Source: Variovorax paradoxus (GTDB lineage Bacteria > Pseudomonadota > Gammaproteobacteria > Burkholderiales > Burkholderiaceae_C). Taken from it: a stretch of DNA of 64,000 nt. Positions 7,817 through 19,797 of the stretch are shown in pieces. Below the pieces are notes generated by a model that saw nothing but the letters and a program-made list of their open reading frames with translations, was not told where the DNA came from and made no database searches. The stretch spans positions 5,973,501-6,037,500 of the forward strand of contig NZ_CP091716.1 in assembly GCF_022009635.1 (NCBI RefSeq), read 5' to 3'. The position numbers were made by a program, and so were the translations under genes. Position 1 is the first letter of the stretch. Every line of letters starts with the position of its first letter.

Positions 7817-7878
7817 TCTGTCGCCAATCCCGGCGGCGAGCCGCATCCCCATCCGGCCATTTTTCCAGGAGCGCTTCT

Positions 7879-8451
7879 TTGGTTCTCAGTGACTTGGACA
7901 ACTGGTTCGTCAGCGAAGTGCTGCCGATGGAGGCCGCGCTCACGCGTTTCCTTCGTCGCAACTGGCGCGACGAAGCCGAAGTACCCGACCTGCGCCAGGA
8001 TGTCTATGTGCGCATCTACGAATCCGCCGCCAAAGCCGTGCCCGAGTTGGTGAAGCCCTTTGTCTTCACCACGGCCCGCAACCTGCTGATCGACCGCGCG
8101 CGGCGGGCGCAGATCGTGTCGATCGAGATCATTGCCGACCTCGACGCGCTCGACTTCTCGGCCGACGAACTCACGCCCGAGCGCCATGCCGCGGGGCGCG
8201 GCGAGCTGCGGCTGCTGCAGACGGCGCTGGACGCCCTGCCGCCCAAGTGCCGCCGCGTGGTGGAGCTGCGCAAGATCGACGGCCTGCCGCAGCGCGACGT
8301 GGCCATCCTGCTCGGCATCACCGAGGACACGGTCGAACGGCAGGTGTCGCGGGGTGTTCGCGCCCTGGCGGACGCCATGCTCTCCAGCGGCGTGCAGCTC
8401 GACACCAAGGCCTTTGGCCGGGCCCAGAACGAAAAGAGGCTTTCGCCATGA
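7879..8451 (+). CDS. FecI-type ECF sigma factor
   Basis: A 190-residue ECF sigma factor. Region 2 (RFLRRNWRDEAEVPDLRQDVYVR, shown in outline, and FTTARNLLIDRARR) recognises the -10 element; region 4 (CRRVVELRKIDGLPQRDVA, LGITEDTVERQVSRG) is the -35 helix-turn-helix. The likely start is TTG at 7879, because AGGAG at 7867-7871 lies 7 nt upstream and the first in-frame ATG (7927) would cut into region 2. It overlaps the FecR gene by ATGA, so the pair is translationally coupled. The target promoters are probably the three shared-motif sites in this locus. Confidence 0.9.
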   Translation: MVLSDLDNWFVSEVLPMEAALTRFLRRNWRDEAEVPDLRQDVYVRIYESAAKAVPELVKPFVFTTARNLLIDRARRAQIVSIEIIADLDALDFSADELTPERHAAGRGELRLLQTALDALPPKCRRVVELRKIDGLPQRDVAILLGITEDTVERQVSRGVRALADAMLSSGVQLDTKAFGRAQNEKRLSP

Positions 8452-9497
8452 CAGAAGCCGAACGCATCGAATCCATCGCCGCCGACTGGCTGGCGCGCCG
8501 CGACGGCGGCACCTGGACCGACACCGACCAGCAGCAGCTGGACGCCTGGATCGCCGAGTCGATCGCGCACCGCGTGACGTGGCTGCGGCTGTCCAGCGTG
8601 TGGCAGCGCGCCGACCGGCTCAGCGCCCTGCGCGCGCCGGCGGCACCCGCGGCCGTGGCGGCGCCAGGGGTCATTCCGATCCCGCTGCCGGCACCGGCAC
8701 GGCCGCCCGCCCGCGCACCGGCGCACCGTGCATTGCAGCTGCCGCGCTTTTCCACGCAACGCATCGCCGCCGGCATGCTGATCGCGGCCGCCGGCTGCAG
8801 CTGGCTGGGGTGGAAGTACACGCAGGACTGGCGCAGCGAACACTACGCCACCGCCGTGGGCGCGCGCCAGTCGGTCTCGCTGTCCGACGGCTCGGTGCTC
8901 ACGCTGAACACCGCCACGCACTTGCGCACCGTGGTGAACGCCAACGGACGCAAGGTGTGGCTCGAAGACGGCGAGGCCTACTTCGACATCGCGCACGACA
9001 AGGCCCACCCCTTCGTGGTCATCGCCGGCGACCGCCGCATCACCGTGCTGGGCACGCGCTTCGTGGTACGGCGCGAGGGCGATCGGGTGAACGTGGTGGT
9101 CGAGGAAGGCCGCGTGCAGATCGCGTCGGCCGGCAACGACCGCGGCGCCGACAAAAACGCGAAGAGCAGCGAGCCCACGGTGCTCGTGCGCAACCAGGCG
9201 GCGGTGGCCAGTGCCAACAACGTGCTGGTGATGTCGAAAGCGCCGAAGCAGATCGACGACGAACTGAGCTGGCGCCAGGGCAAGCTCGTGTTCGACCAGA
9301 CCTCGCTGGGCGACGCGGCCGCGCAGTTCAACCGCTACAACACGCGCAAGCTGGTGATCGCCGATCCCGCGCTCGCGCGCATTCGCATCGGCGGCAGCTT
9401 CGACGCCAACAACATGGCCGGGTTCGTGGCCTTGCTGAAACAGGGCTTCGGACTTGCCGTGCAGGAAAGCGGCAACGAAACAAGAATTTCAAACTAG
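8448..9497 (+). CDS. FecR-type transmembrane anti-sigma regulator
   Basis: A 349-residue single-pass inner-membrane protein. The cytoplasmic N-terminus (AADWLARRDGG, AWIAESIAHRVTWLRL) has the FecR/PupR sigma-binding pattern. A Pro/Ala-rich linker leads to a membrane segment (IAAGMLIAAAGCSWLGW, about residues 103-120). The periplasmic FecR domain follows (SVSLSDGSVLTLNTATHL, VWLEDGEAYFDIAHD, GTRFVV). The C-terminal part (FDQTSLGDAAAQFNRYN) is the STN-like half that docks with a receptor's signalling domain. It transmits ligand occupancy of the outer-membrane receptor to the sigma factor. Confidence 0.92.
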   Translation: MTEAERIESIAADWLARRDGGTWTDTDQQQLDAWIAESIAHRVTWLRLSSVWQRADRLSALRAPAAPAAVAAPGVIPIPLPAPARPPARAPAHRALQLPRFSTQRIAAGMLIAAAGCSWLGWKYTQDWRSEHYATAVGARQSVSLSDGSVLTLNTATHLRTVVNANGRKVWLEDGEAYFDIAHDKAHPFVVIAGDRRITVLGTRFVVRREGDRVNVVVEEGRVQIASAGNDRGADKNAKSSEPTVLVRNQAAVASANNVLVMSKAPKQIDDELSWRQGKLVFDQTSLGDAAAQFNRYNTRKLVIADPALARIRIGGSFDANNMAGFVALLKQGFGLAVQESGNETRISN

Positions 9498-9501
9498 CTT
9501 A

Positions 9502-9534
9502 TTACCGGAATGTGACCCGGCATTCGTCTCAGTG
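9502..9534 (+). promoter_or_regulatory. ECF promoter of the TonB-dependent receptor operon
   Basis: TTACCGGAA at 9502-9510, 14 nt, CGTCTC at 9525-9530, then AGTG. It begins just after the FecR stop and ends about 37 nt before the receptor start, giving the receptor and downstream catabolic genes their own sigma-dependent promoter. Confidence 0.75.
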
Positions 9535-9570
9535 GATACCAAAACAAAACCACACTGGAGACAGACACCC

Positions 9571-12105
<2,535 letters not shown>

Positions 12106-12106
12106 G

Positions 12107-13534
12107 ATGTCGAGCCTCAATCCGCTGGCGGCCTCGTTGCCGCCGGACGCGACGGGCCCCGCAGCACAAGAGACGACAAGAAAAGCACCGTCCAGCGCCT
12201 GGTACGCGCTGGCGGTGCTGGTCATCGCGACGGTGCTGGGCTCGATCGACAAGGTCATCCTCACGCTGCTGACGGAGCCGATGCGCATCACGCTGTCGCT
12301 CTCCGACACGCAGCTGGGGCTGCTGCAGGGCGCGGGCATCGTGCTGTTCACCGGCATCGCCACGCTGCCCCTGGGCTGGCTCAGCGACCGCTACGACAGG
12401 CGCGTGGTGCTGGCCGCCTGCGTGCTGCTGTGGAGCGCCGCCACGGCCATGCGCGGCACCGCCATGGACTACGGCGTGCTGTTCATCGCCTCCATCGGCC
12501 TGGGTGTCGGCGAAGCCGGCCTCACGCCCATCACCAACAGCATGATCCCCGACCTGTTCCCGCGCGCGCAGCGGGTTCTGGCCAACGCGGTGTTCGCGCT
12601 GTCGGCCATCTTCGGCAGCGCGCTGGGCGCCCTGCTGGGCGGCACCGTGGTGCACCTGACGGACGATCTGCGCCACTGGCTGCCCGCCTCGATGCAGCAC
12701 CTGGAAGCATGGCGGCTGACCTTCTTCGTGATGGCCAGCGCGGGCATTCCGGTGGCGCTGCTGGTGCTGTCGATCCGCAAGACCCGGCGCGGGGGCGCGC
12801 AACCTGTTTCTCCGGCGGCCGGCACCACGCCCGACGCCGCGCTGCCCGCCCCTCTTCAAGCCGATGCGGACGATGCGCACAGCACCGTCAGCTTCCGCGA
12901 GCACCTGCGCATGCACTGGCGCACCTTCGCGGGCCTGGTGATCGGCGCGGGCCTGGCGAGCATCGGCATGAGCTCGATCGGCACCTGGCTGCCGATCATG
13001 GCGGCGCGCCAGTACGGCATCACGCCGGCGCAGATGGGGCAAGGCATGGGGGTCGCCTTTCTCTGCGGCACGGTGATCGGCGGCCTGCTGGGCGTGGCGG
13101 CGATGCGCTACGTGCAGCCCCGCATGGGGCCGGCCGCCGCGCTGCGCATCATCATGCTGGGCAACCTCACGGCCGCGCTGTTGTCGTCGCTGCTGCTCTT
13201 CACGCGCTCGGCGACCGATGCATTCACGTTGCTGGCCCTGCTGGTCGTGCCGCTCATCAGCGGCGCGGTGCTGCTGCCCAACGTGCTGCAGGACGCGGCG
13301 CCGCCGCACCTGCGCGCCCGCACCATCGCGCTGCTCTCCGTGGCCGGCCTGCCGTTCGGCGTGCTGGGCCCGCTGGTGGTCGGCATGTTGTCGGACGCCC
13401 TCAAGTCCGTGCCCAACGGACTGGCCGTGTCCATCGTCGCCACGACGCTGATCGGCGGCGTCATGGGCGCCATGGTGTTGCGCGCCACCGAAGGCCCCTT
13501 CGTGCGGCTGATGCGCGCGGCGCGGCCCACCTGA
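12107..13534 (+). CDS. MFS transporter
   Basis: A 475-residue inner-membrane permease of the major facilitator superfamily, with about 12 hydrophobic helices split by a cytoplasmic Pro/Ala-rich loop (about 225-260). The loop 2-3 motif appears as GWLSDRYDRRVV, and IGLGVGEAG resembles spinster/ACS-type carriers. It starts one base after the receptor stop, so it is co-transcribed. It probably moves the imported compound, or its breakdown product, from the periplasm into the cytoplasm, analogous in position to the transporter (MlrD) of microcystin-degrading clusters. The substrate is inferred only. Confidence 0.9.
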   Translation: MSSLNPLAASLPPDATGPAAQETTRKAPSSAWYALAVLVIATVLGSIDKVILTLLTEPMRITLSLSDTQLGLLQGAGIVLFTGIATLPLGWLSDRYDRRVVLAACVLLWSAATAMRGTAMDYGVLFIASIGLGVGEAGLTPITNSMIPDLFPRAQRVLANAVFALSAIFGSALGALLGGTVVHLTDDLRHWLPASMQHLEAWRLTFFVMASAGIPVALLVLSIRKTRRGGAQPVSPAAGTTPDAALPAPLQADADDAHSTVSFREHLRMHWRTFAGLVIGAGLASIGMSSIGTWLPIMAARQYGITPAQMGQGMGVAFLCGTVIGGLLGVAAMRYVQPRMGPAAALRIIMLGNLTAALLSSLLLFTRSATDAFTLLALLVVPLISGAVLLPNVLQDAAPPHLRARTIALLSVAGLPFGVLGPLVVGMLSDALKSVPNGLAVSIVATTLIGGVMGAMVLRATEGPFVRLMRAARPT

Positions 13535-13583
13535 CGCCGCCGGATTCCTCCTCGTTCTTCCCAAACCCTCTCGTTGTCCTTCC

Positions 13584-15278
13584 ATGTCACAACAACCCTC
13601 GCCTCCCCTGCCTGACACCAGACCCTCGCCCGCCGCCGCGGAAGCGGCCGCGCTGGCCGCCATCGACGCGTTGGTGACGCCCTTCAACCGCAGCGACGCA
13701 CCCGGCATGGTGATGGGCATCGCGCGCAACGGCCGCCTGCTGTACCGCCGCGCCGTCGGCATGGCCAGCCTGGAAATGGGCGTGGCCAACACGCCGACCA
13801 CGCGCATGCGCATCGCCTCCACCAGCAAGCACTTCACGGCAATGTCCATCCTGCTGCTGGCGGAAGACGGCCTGCTCGACGTGGACGACGCGGTGCAGAA
13901 GCACCTGCCCGAGATGCCACAACTGAGCGCCAACGGCCCCACGCTGCGTCACCTGCTGACCCACACGAGCGGCTGGCGCGGCCATGACGAACTGTGGGCC
14001 ATCGCGCACGGCCTCACGTTCACGCCGCCCGGCCCGGGGCTGCCCGCGATGGCGCGCCAGAGCGAGCTGAACTTCGAGCCCGGCACGCACATGGTCTACA
14101 GCAACGGCGGCTACTTCCTGCTGGCGAAGATCGTCGAGCGCGTGAGCGGACAGAGCTTCGACGACTTCCTGAAGGCGCGCCTGTTCGGGCCGCTGGGCAT
14201 GCCCGACACCGCGTCGGTCGTGACCGATCTCGACGTGGTTCCCGGCCTGGCCGGCCTCTACATTCCGTCGCCGCGCGGCGGATGGCAGCGCGGCCTGTAC
14301 CCGTGCGAACTCGACGGCGGCGGCTCGCTGGTCTCGACGGTGGACGACATGCTGCGCTGGCTCGCGCACATGCGCAGCAGCGAGAAGACCGTGGGCAGCG
14401 CAAAGAGCTGGGCCCTGCTGTCCGAACCCACCACGCTGTCTTCGGGCTCCAAGGTGACCTACGGCTTCGGGCTGGCGCGCCACCCCTACCGCGGGGTCGA
14501 GATCGTCCATCACGCGGGTGCGGTGCTCGGCGCCCAGTCGCAGATGCTCAGCGTGCCCAGCCACGGGCTGGACATCATCGTCATGGTGAACGGCGCCGCG
14601 ATAGCCCCGTCGCCGCTGGCGCTCAAGGTGGTCGAGCTGCTGCTGGGCGACGCGCTCCAGCCGCCTGAAGTACGGCCACAGGCCAGTGCCTTCCCCGCGC
14701 TGGTCGGCCAGAACTACCACGCGCCGTCCACCGGCAGCGTGATGGGCTTTTCCGACGTTGCGGGCCGGCTGTGCATGTCGTGGCAGGCCGGCGAGGCGAA
14801 GCCGATGCACCAGGGCGAAGGCAAGCTGTGGCTCGGCCTGCAGGACCTGCCGGTCAACGACCTCATGCTGGATGCCAGCGACATCGATCCGCAGCGCGCG
14901 CCCGACACGCTGGTGCTGCACGAAGGCGGCCAGCCGTGCCGCTTCGAGCGCATGAGCGAGACGGCGCCCGATGTGGCCTCGCTGGCCGAAGCGCTGTGCG
15001 GCGACTACACCAGCCCCGACCTCGACGCCACCGCGCAGATGGCGCTGGCGGGCGGCACGCTGCTGCTCACGGTGCGGGGCCGCCACGGCCAGCATGCCTG
15101 CGCGGTGACGCCCCTTTCGGCCGACTTGATGACGCTGGTCTCGACCGACCCGGTGCTGAGCCAGATGGGCAAGTCGGTCCTCAACGTGGAGCGCAAGGAG
15201 GGCCGCGTCGTGGGACTGCGGCTGAGCACCCTGCGCACCCGAAACATCCACCTTGTACGCCAGGAGCCACGCGCATGA
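13584..15278 (+). CDS. S12 (beta-lactamase fold) serine hydrolase, D-aminopeptidase/MlrB-like
   Basis: A 564-residue penicillin-recognising serine hydrolase. The three active-site elements are visible: S79-T-S-K82 (SxxK), Y172-S-N174 (YxN) and H310-A-G312 (HxG). About 190 residues follow the catalytic domain and are predicted as one or two beta-barrel lipocalin-like domains, the architecture of D-aminopeptidases. The family includes D-aminopeptidases, esterases and MlrB, which cleaves linearised microcystin. No signal peptide is seen, so it likely acts in the cytoplasm. It overlaps the next gene by ATGA. Confidence 0.85.
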   Translation: MSQQPSPPLPDTRPSPAAAEAAALAAIDALVTPFNRSDAPGMVMGIARNGRLLYRRAVGMASLEMGVANTPTTRMRIASTSKHFTAMSILLLAEDGLLDVDDAVQKHLPEMPQLSANGPTLRHLLTHTSGWRGHDELWAIAHGLTFTPPGPGLPAMARQSELNFEPGTHMVYSNGGYFLLAKIVERVSGQSFDDFLKARLFGPLGMPDTASVVTDLDVVPGLAGLYIPSPRGGWQRGLYPCELDGGGSLVSTVDDMLRWLAHMRSSEKTVGSAKSWALLSEPTTLSSGSKVTYGFGLARHPYRGVEIVHHAGAVLGAQSQMLSVPSHGLDIIVMVNGAAIAPSPLALKVVELLLGDALQPPEVRPQASAFPALVGQNYHAPSTGSVMGFSDVAGRLCMSWQAGEAKPMHQGEGKLWLGLQDLPVNDLMLDASDIDPQRAPDTLVLHEGGQPCRFERMSETAPDVASLAEALCGDYTSPDLDATAQMALAGGTLLLTVRGRHGQHACAVTPLSADLMTLVSTDPVLSQMGKSVLNVERKEGRVVGLRLSTLRTRNIHLVRQEPRA

Positions 15279-17668
15279 AGTTCTTCACCACACTCTTCGC
15301 CACCGAGACCAACACCTTCGTCTCCGCCCCCACCGGGATGGGCAGCTTCGAGGAATACGGCATCTTCCGCGGCGACTCCAGCACGCGCGACGCATCCGGC
15401 TACGGCATGTTCGCGGTGGAAGTGCGCAAGCAGCTGGCCGCCGAAGGCCACGAGCTGGTCGAGAGCCTGCTGGCCTTCGCACAGCCGCTGGGGCGCACCG
15501 TGCGCTCGGTGTACGAGAGCCTGCGCGACGAGATCCTTGCCGACCTGCGCGACGCCGGCCCGGTGGACGGCGTGATCCTGGTGCTGCACGGCGCCATGGT
15601 GGCCGACGGCTGGGACGACTGCGAAGGCGACCTGATCTCGCGCGTGCGCGCCATCGTCGGTCCGAAGGTGACCATCGGCGTGTCGCTCGACCTGCACTGC
15701 CACTTCACGCAGCAGATGCTGACCGAGTCGGACGTGATCATCTGCTACAAGGAATATCCGCACACCGACGCGGTGGACCGCCTGCAGGAGCTGGTGCGCA
15801 TCGTGGTGGACACCGCGCAGGGCCGCGTGCAGCCGGTCACGGCCGTGCACGACTGCCGCATGGTGGGCAAGTGGCACACCACGCGCGAGCCCATGGCCGG
15901 CTTCGTGCGCCGCATGCAAGCCTGCGAGAAGCTGCCCGGCGTGCTGTCGGTGTCGCTGGGCCATGGCTTCCCGTGGGCCGACGTGCCGGAATCCGGCGCC
16001 AAGCTGTGGGTGGTGACGGACAACGACCCCGCGCTGGCCGCGAAGCTGGCCGATGAACTGGGCCGCGAGTTCTGGGACCTGCGCCACCAGACCGGCGTGC
16101 CTTCGCTCTCCATCGACGAGACGCTGGAGCGGGCCATGGCCACGCAAGGCGGCCCGGTGGTCATCGCCGACACGGCCGACAACGCCGGCGGCGGCGCCAC
16201 CAGCGACAGCACCTTCATGCTGCGCGCGATGATCGAGCGCGGCATCGCCGACGTGGCCTTCGGCGGCGTCTGGGACCTGGGCGCGGTGCAGCTGTGCCGC
16301 GACGCGGGCGTCGGCGCCAGCTTCGAGCTGCGGCTGGGCGGCAAGTGCGGCCCGGCCTCGGGCGACCCCATCGACCTGCACGTGACTGTCAAGGCCGTGC
16401 GGGAAGCCCATTCGCAGCGCGGCCTGGCAGCGGGCAACCACACGCCCATGGGCCCCTGCGTGTGGGTGCAGGCGGCTAACGGCGTGGACATCGTGCTCAT
16501 CAGCAAGCGCAACCAGGTCATCGGGACCGACCTCTTCACCGGCCTGGGCATCGACCTGGCGGCCAAGAAGCTGGTGGTGGTGAAGTCGGCGCAGCACTTC
16601 CACGCGGAGTTCGGCCCCATCGCCAAGTCGGTGCTGTACGTGTCGACACCGGCCGCGCTGAGCACCGACTTCGCCAACCTGCCCTACCGCGTGCGCGATC
16701 TCGACTACTGGCCGCGCGTGGAAGAACCGAAGCGCGGCGCGCCTGCATTGCCGTTGCCGGCGGACGGACGCGGCATGCCCGCGCCCGGCGAGCTGTACAC
16801 CGTCGACGGACGCAGGATGCACCTGCAGCGCAGCGGCCCCGCGCCGGCCGATGCGTCGCAGCCCACGCTGGTGCTCGAAGCCGGCGGCGGCTGTGCCTCG
16901 CCGATCTACGCGCGCCTGCAGCAGGCGCTGTCGGCCAAGTACCCGGTGATCAGCTACGACCGCGCCGGCATGGGCTGGAGCGAAGCCGACGACGCGCCCT
17001 TCGACGGAGAGCGCAACGCGCGGCATCTGCATGCGCTGCTGGCCGCGGCCGGCGTGACCGGCCCGATCGTGCTGATCGGCCATTCGCTCGGCGGCCTGCT
17101 CAACCGCATCTACACCGGCCTGTACCCGGAGCAGGTGGCCGGTGTCGTGATGCTCGACGCCAGCCATCCCGAGCAGTTCGAGGCGTTCAAGGGCCTGCCG
17201 GCGGAACAGCTGGCGCCGGAGCGCAAGAAGCGCGCCGAGTTTCAGGCCAACGGCGTTGCGCCGCCGGACTTCGCGCCGGTCCAGGCCATCTTTGCCGACA
17301 TGCCTCATGTGCTGCGCCAGATGGCCGCGAACTACACGCCCGAAACCGTCGACACGATGGTGAAGGAGCACGACGGCCTTCAGCATGTCGCACGGCAGGC
17401 CGGCGCATCGCCGGACCTGGGCACGCGTCCGCTCGCGGTGCTGTCGGCCACGGTCATGCAGCAGCTGCCGCCCGGTGCCGAGGAAGGCGCCGAAGTGCAG
17501 CGGCGCTGGCCCGAATACCAGGAGGCGCACACGGCGCTGTCGAAGCGCAGCCGCCTGCATCGCATCGAAGGCGCGGAGCACATGACGCTGGTGGTGCTGC
17601 CGCCTTTCGTGAGCCGCATTGCGCAAGAGGTCGACTGGGTCATGGCGGAGCTCGGATGCGCACGGTGA
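15275..17668 (+). CDS. M81 (MlrC-like) metallopeptidase fused to an alpha/beta hydrolase
   Basis: A 797-residue two-domain enzyme in one uninterrupted frame. Residues 1 to about 485 match the MlrC/M81 family: FATETNTFV at the start, metal-ligand candidates D139, H141 and H143 in DLHCHF, and the D302 loop NAGGGATSDSTF. Residues about 505-797 form an alpha/beta hydrolase with nucleophile Ser604 in GHSLGG, GGGCAS before it and His769 in AEHMTL. MlrC normally ends after the first part and cleaves a peptide bond in linear microcystin products. The fusion puts two different hydrolases together on one chain. It overlaps the upstream gene by 4 bp and the downstream gene by 13 bp. Confidence 0.87.
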   Translation: MKFFTTLFATETNTFVSAPTGMGSFEEYGIFRGDSSTRDASGYGMFAVEVRKQLAAEGHELVESLLAFAQPLGRTVRSVYESLRDEILADLRDAGPVDGVILVLHGAMVADGWDDCEGDLISRVRAIVGPKVTIGVSLDLHCHFTQQMLTESDVIICYKEYPHTDAVDRLQELVRIVVDTAQGRVQPVTAVHDCRMVGKWHTTREPMAGFVRRMQACEKLPGVLSVSLGHGFPWADVPESGAKLWVVTDNDPALAAKLADELGREFWDLRHQTGVPSLSIDETLERAMATQGGPVVIADTADNAGGGATSDSTFMLRAMIERGIADVAFGGVWDLGAVQLCRDAGVGASFELRLGGKCGPASGDPIDLHVTVKAVREAHSQRGLAAGNHTPMGPCVWVQAANGVDIVLISKRNQVIGTDLFTGLGIDLAAKKLVVVKSAQHFHAEFGPIAKSVLYVSTPAALSTDFANLPYRVRDLDYWPRVEEPKRGAPALPLPADGRGMPAPGELYTVDGRRMHLQRSGPAPADASQPTLVLEAGGGCASPIYARLQQALSAKYPVISYDRAGMGWSEADDAPFDGERNARHLHALLAAAGVTGPIVLIGHSLGGLLNRIYTGLYPEQVAGVVMLDASHPEQFEAFKGLPAEQLAPERKKRAEFQANGVAPPDFAPVQAIFADMPHVLRQMAANYTPETVDTMVKEHDGLQHVARQAGASPDLGTRPLAVLSATVMQQLPPGAEEGAEVQRRWPEYQEAHTALSKRSRLHRIEGAEHMTLVVLPPFVSRIAQEVDWVMAELGCAR

Positions 17669-18849
17669 CGCCGCTCGCACACACGGCGCTCGGCGAGCTG
17701 ACCACGCCGGCGCTGCTGCTCGACAGCACGGTCCTCGAACGCAACTGCGATGCGATGGCGCAGCGCGCTGCACGCCACGGCGTGGCGCTGCGCCCGCACC
17801 TGAAGACTTCCAAGTCGGCCGAGGTGGCGCGCCTGGCCACCCGCGGCCACAGCGGCGCGATCACCGTGTCCACCGTGGCCGAGGCCGACTACTTCGCGCG
17901 CTACGGCTTCCTGGACCTGACCTACGCGGTGGGCATCAGCGCCGGCAAGATCGATGCGCTGCATCGCGTGCAGCGCATGCACAACGCCCGCATCACCCTG
18001 CTTGCGGATTGCGTCGAAGCGGTGCGGGCGGCGGCCGCGCGTGCGCGCGCCGTCGGCGCGAGCTTCAGCCTGCTGATCGAGGTCGACACCGGCGGCGGCC
18101 GCGGCGGCATCGCGCCCGACGATGAGAAAGCACTGATCGCCGTCGCCGCCGAAGTGCAGCGCAGCGAATCGCTGACGCTGGCCGGCGTGCTCACCCACGC
18201 CGGCCACAGCTACCACGCGGAGGGGCTGGATTCGATCCGCGCCATTGCGGAAGCCGAGCGCGCCGGCGCGGTGCGTGCCGCCGAGTGCCTGCGCGCGGCG
18301 GGCTTCGTGGTGGATGTGGTCAGCGTGGGCGCCACGCCGACCGCCGTGTGCGCCGAGCGGCTGGACGGCGTCACCGAAATGCGCCCCGGCGTCTACACCT
18401 TCTTCGATCTCGACCAGGCCGCGCGCGGCATCTGCGGCATCGAGGACATCGCGCTGTCGGTGCTGGCCACCGTGATCGGCCACAACCCGCGTTCGCGCCG
18501 CGTGCTCATCGACGCCGGCGCGCTCGCGCTGTCGAAGGACGCATCGGCGGCCGAGTTCCGCGACGGCCTGGGCTTCGGCCTGGTGTGCCGCGCGGACGGC
18601 ACCACGCCGCTGCCCGGACTGCGCGTGGCCGAGCTGCACCAGGAGCACGGCCTCGTCGCCATCGAAGGCGATGGCGACGACGACCTGCGGGCCATGTTCG
18701 AAGCGCTGCCCATCGGCAGCCGCGTGCGCATTCTTCCGCACCACGCCTGCATGACCGCGGCGCCCTACGACCGCTACCACGTGGTGCGCGGCACCGGCGC
18801 GAGCGTGCATGCCGTATGGGGCAAGGCCCTTGGCTGGCGCGCAGCCTGA
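17656..18849 (+). CDS. DSD1-type PLP enzyme (D-threonine aldolase / D-serine dehydratase family)
   Basis: A 397-residue fold-type III PLP enzyme of the alanine racemase-like class. The PLP lysine is K50 in RPHLKTSKS. The C-terminal metal site HHAC is as in zinc- or manganese-dependent D-threonine aldolases and D-serine dehydratases, which act on D-beta-hydroxy amino acids. Its place after two peptide hydrolases suggests it breaks down a released D- or beta-hydroxy residue. The start overlaps the previous gene by 13 bp, implying coupled translation. Confidence 0.85.
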   Translation: MRTVTPLAHTALGELTTPALLLDSTVLERNCDAMAQRAARHGVALRPHLKTSKSAEVARLATRGHSGAITVSTVAEADYFARYGFLDLTYAVGISAGKIDALHRVQRMHNARITLLADCVEAVRAAAARARAVGASFSLLIEVDTGGGRGGIAPDDEKALIAVAAEVQRSESLTLAGVLTHAGHSYHAEGLDSIRAIAEAERAGAVRAAECLRAAGFVVDVVSVGATPTAVCAERLDGVTEMRPGVYTFFDLDQAARGICGIEDIALSVLATVIGHNPRSRRVLIDAGALALSKDASAAEFRDGLGFGLVCRADGTTPLPGLRVAELHQEHGLVAIEGDGDDDLRAMFEALPIGSRVRILPHHACMTAAPYDRYHVVRGTGASVHAVWGKALGWRAA

Positions 18850-18893
18850 CCGGGCGCCCGCACCGCCCCCCGTTTAGTTTTTTGGAGTCACTC

Positions 18894-19763
18894 ATGATGA
18901 AGACCTTTTTCGCGAAGCTGATGGCCGCGGCCGCTCCGCTCGCCCTGGCGCTTTCCCTGACCGCCGCGCCCAACGCCGCCCATGCCCAGGCCACGCCGGA
19001 ATCCGCGCCCGCCACCGCGACGGCGGCGGACCCTTCGGCTGCCGGTGCCACGGCTCCCGCACCCACAGCGCCGGCCGCGGTGCCGGCAGCCGCCGCGACC
19101 AAGGTCGACAACCCCTACGGCATCGGCGCGCTCTGGGCGCAGAGCGACCTGGTGGCCAAGGTCGTGCTGGCCATCCTCGCGATCATGTCGATGGGCAGCT
19201 GGTACGTGATCGTCACCAAGCTGCTCGAGCAGATGCGCATGGGCCGGCAGGCGAAGGAAGTCGACAACGAGTTCTGGAACGAACGGACCGTGCAGGCCGG
19301 CACCGCCAAGCTCGCCGAAGGCAGCCCCTTCCGCTTCATCGCCGATGCGGGCGTGCACGCCACGCGCAAGCATGACGGCCTGCGCGGCAAGGTCGACTTC
19401 GCGGACTTCGTGGACCTGTGCATCCATCGCGCCACCGAACGCGTGCAGCGGCGCCTGAGCAACGGCATGTCGCTGCTGGCCACCGTGGGTTCCACCGCTC
19501 CTTTCGTCGGCCTGTTCGGCACCGTCTGGGGCATCTACCACGCGCTCACCGCCATCGGCATCGCCGGGCAGGCATCGATCGACAAGGTGGCCGGCCCGGT
19601 GGGCGAATCGCTCATCATGACCGCCATCGGCCTGGCCGTGGCCGTGCCCGCAGTGCTGGGCTACAACTGGCTCCTGCGCCGCAACATCTCGGTGATGGAC
19701 GACGTGCGCGAATTCAGCGGCGAGCTGCATTCGGTGATCCTGGCCGGCAGCGCCCCGGCCTGA
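18894..19763 (+). CDS. exbB: ExbB/TolQ-type proton channel subunit with signal peptide
   Basis: A 289-residue inner-membrane protein. A cleavable signal (LALALSLTAAPNAAHAQA) and an Ala/Pro/Thr-rich periplasmic stretch come before three membrane helices (VVLAILAIMSMGSWYVIV; VGSTAPFVGLFGTVWGIY; SLIMTAIGLAVAVPAVLGY). These are the MotA/TolQ/ExbB core. The long N-terminus is typical of ExbB from Proteobacteria with dedicated TonB systems. GGAG precedes ATG 18894 by about 9 nt. It is 44 bp after the PLP enzyme with no terminator seen. Confidence 0.93.
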   Translation: MMKTFFAKLMAAAAPLALALSLTAAPNAAHAQATPESAPATATAADPSAAGATAPAPTAPAAVPAAAATKVDNPYGIGALWAQSDLVAKVVLAILAIMSMGSWYVIVTKLLEQMRMGRQAKEVDNEFWNERTVQAGTAKLAEGSPFRFIADAGVHATRKHDGLRGKVDFADFVDLCIHRATERVQRRLSNGMSLLATVGSTAPFVGLFGTVWGIYHALTAIGIAGQASIDKVAGPVGESLIMTAIGLAVAVPAVLGYNWLLRRNISVMDDVREFSGELHSVILAGSAPA

Positions 19764-19797
19764 CCCGCCGCGCCACCGCACGGAACCGGACCACATC

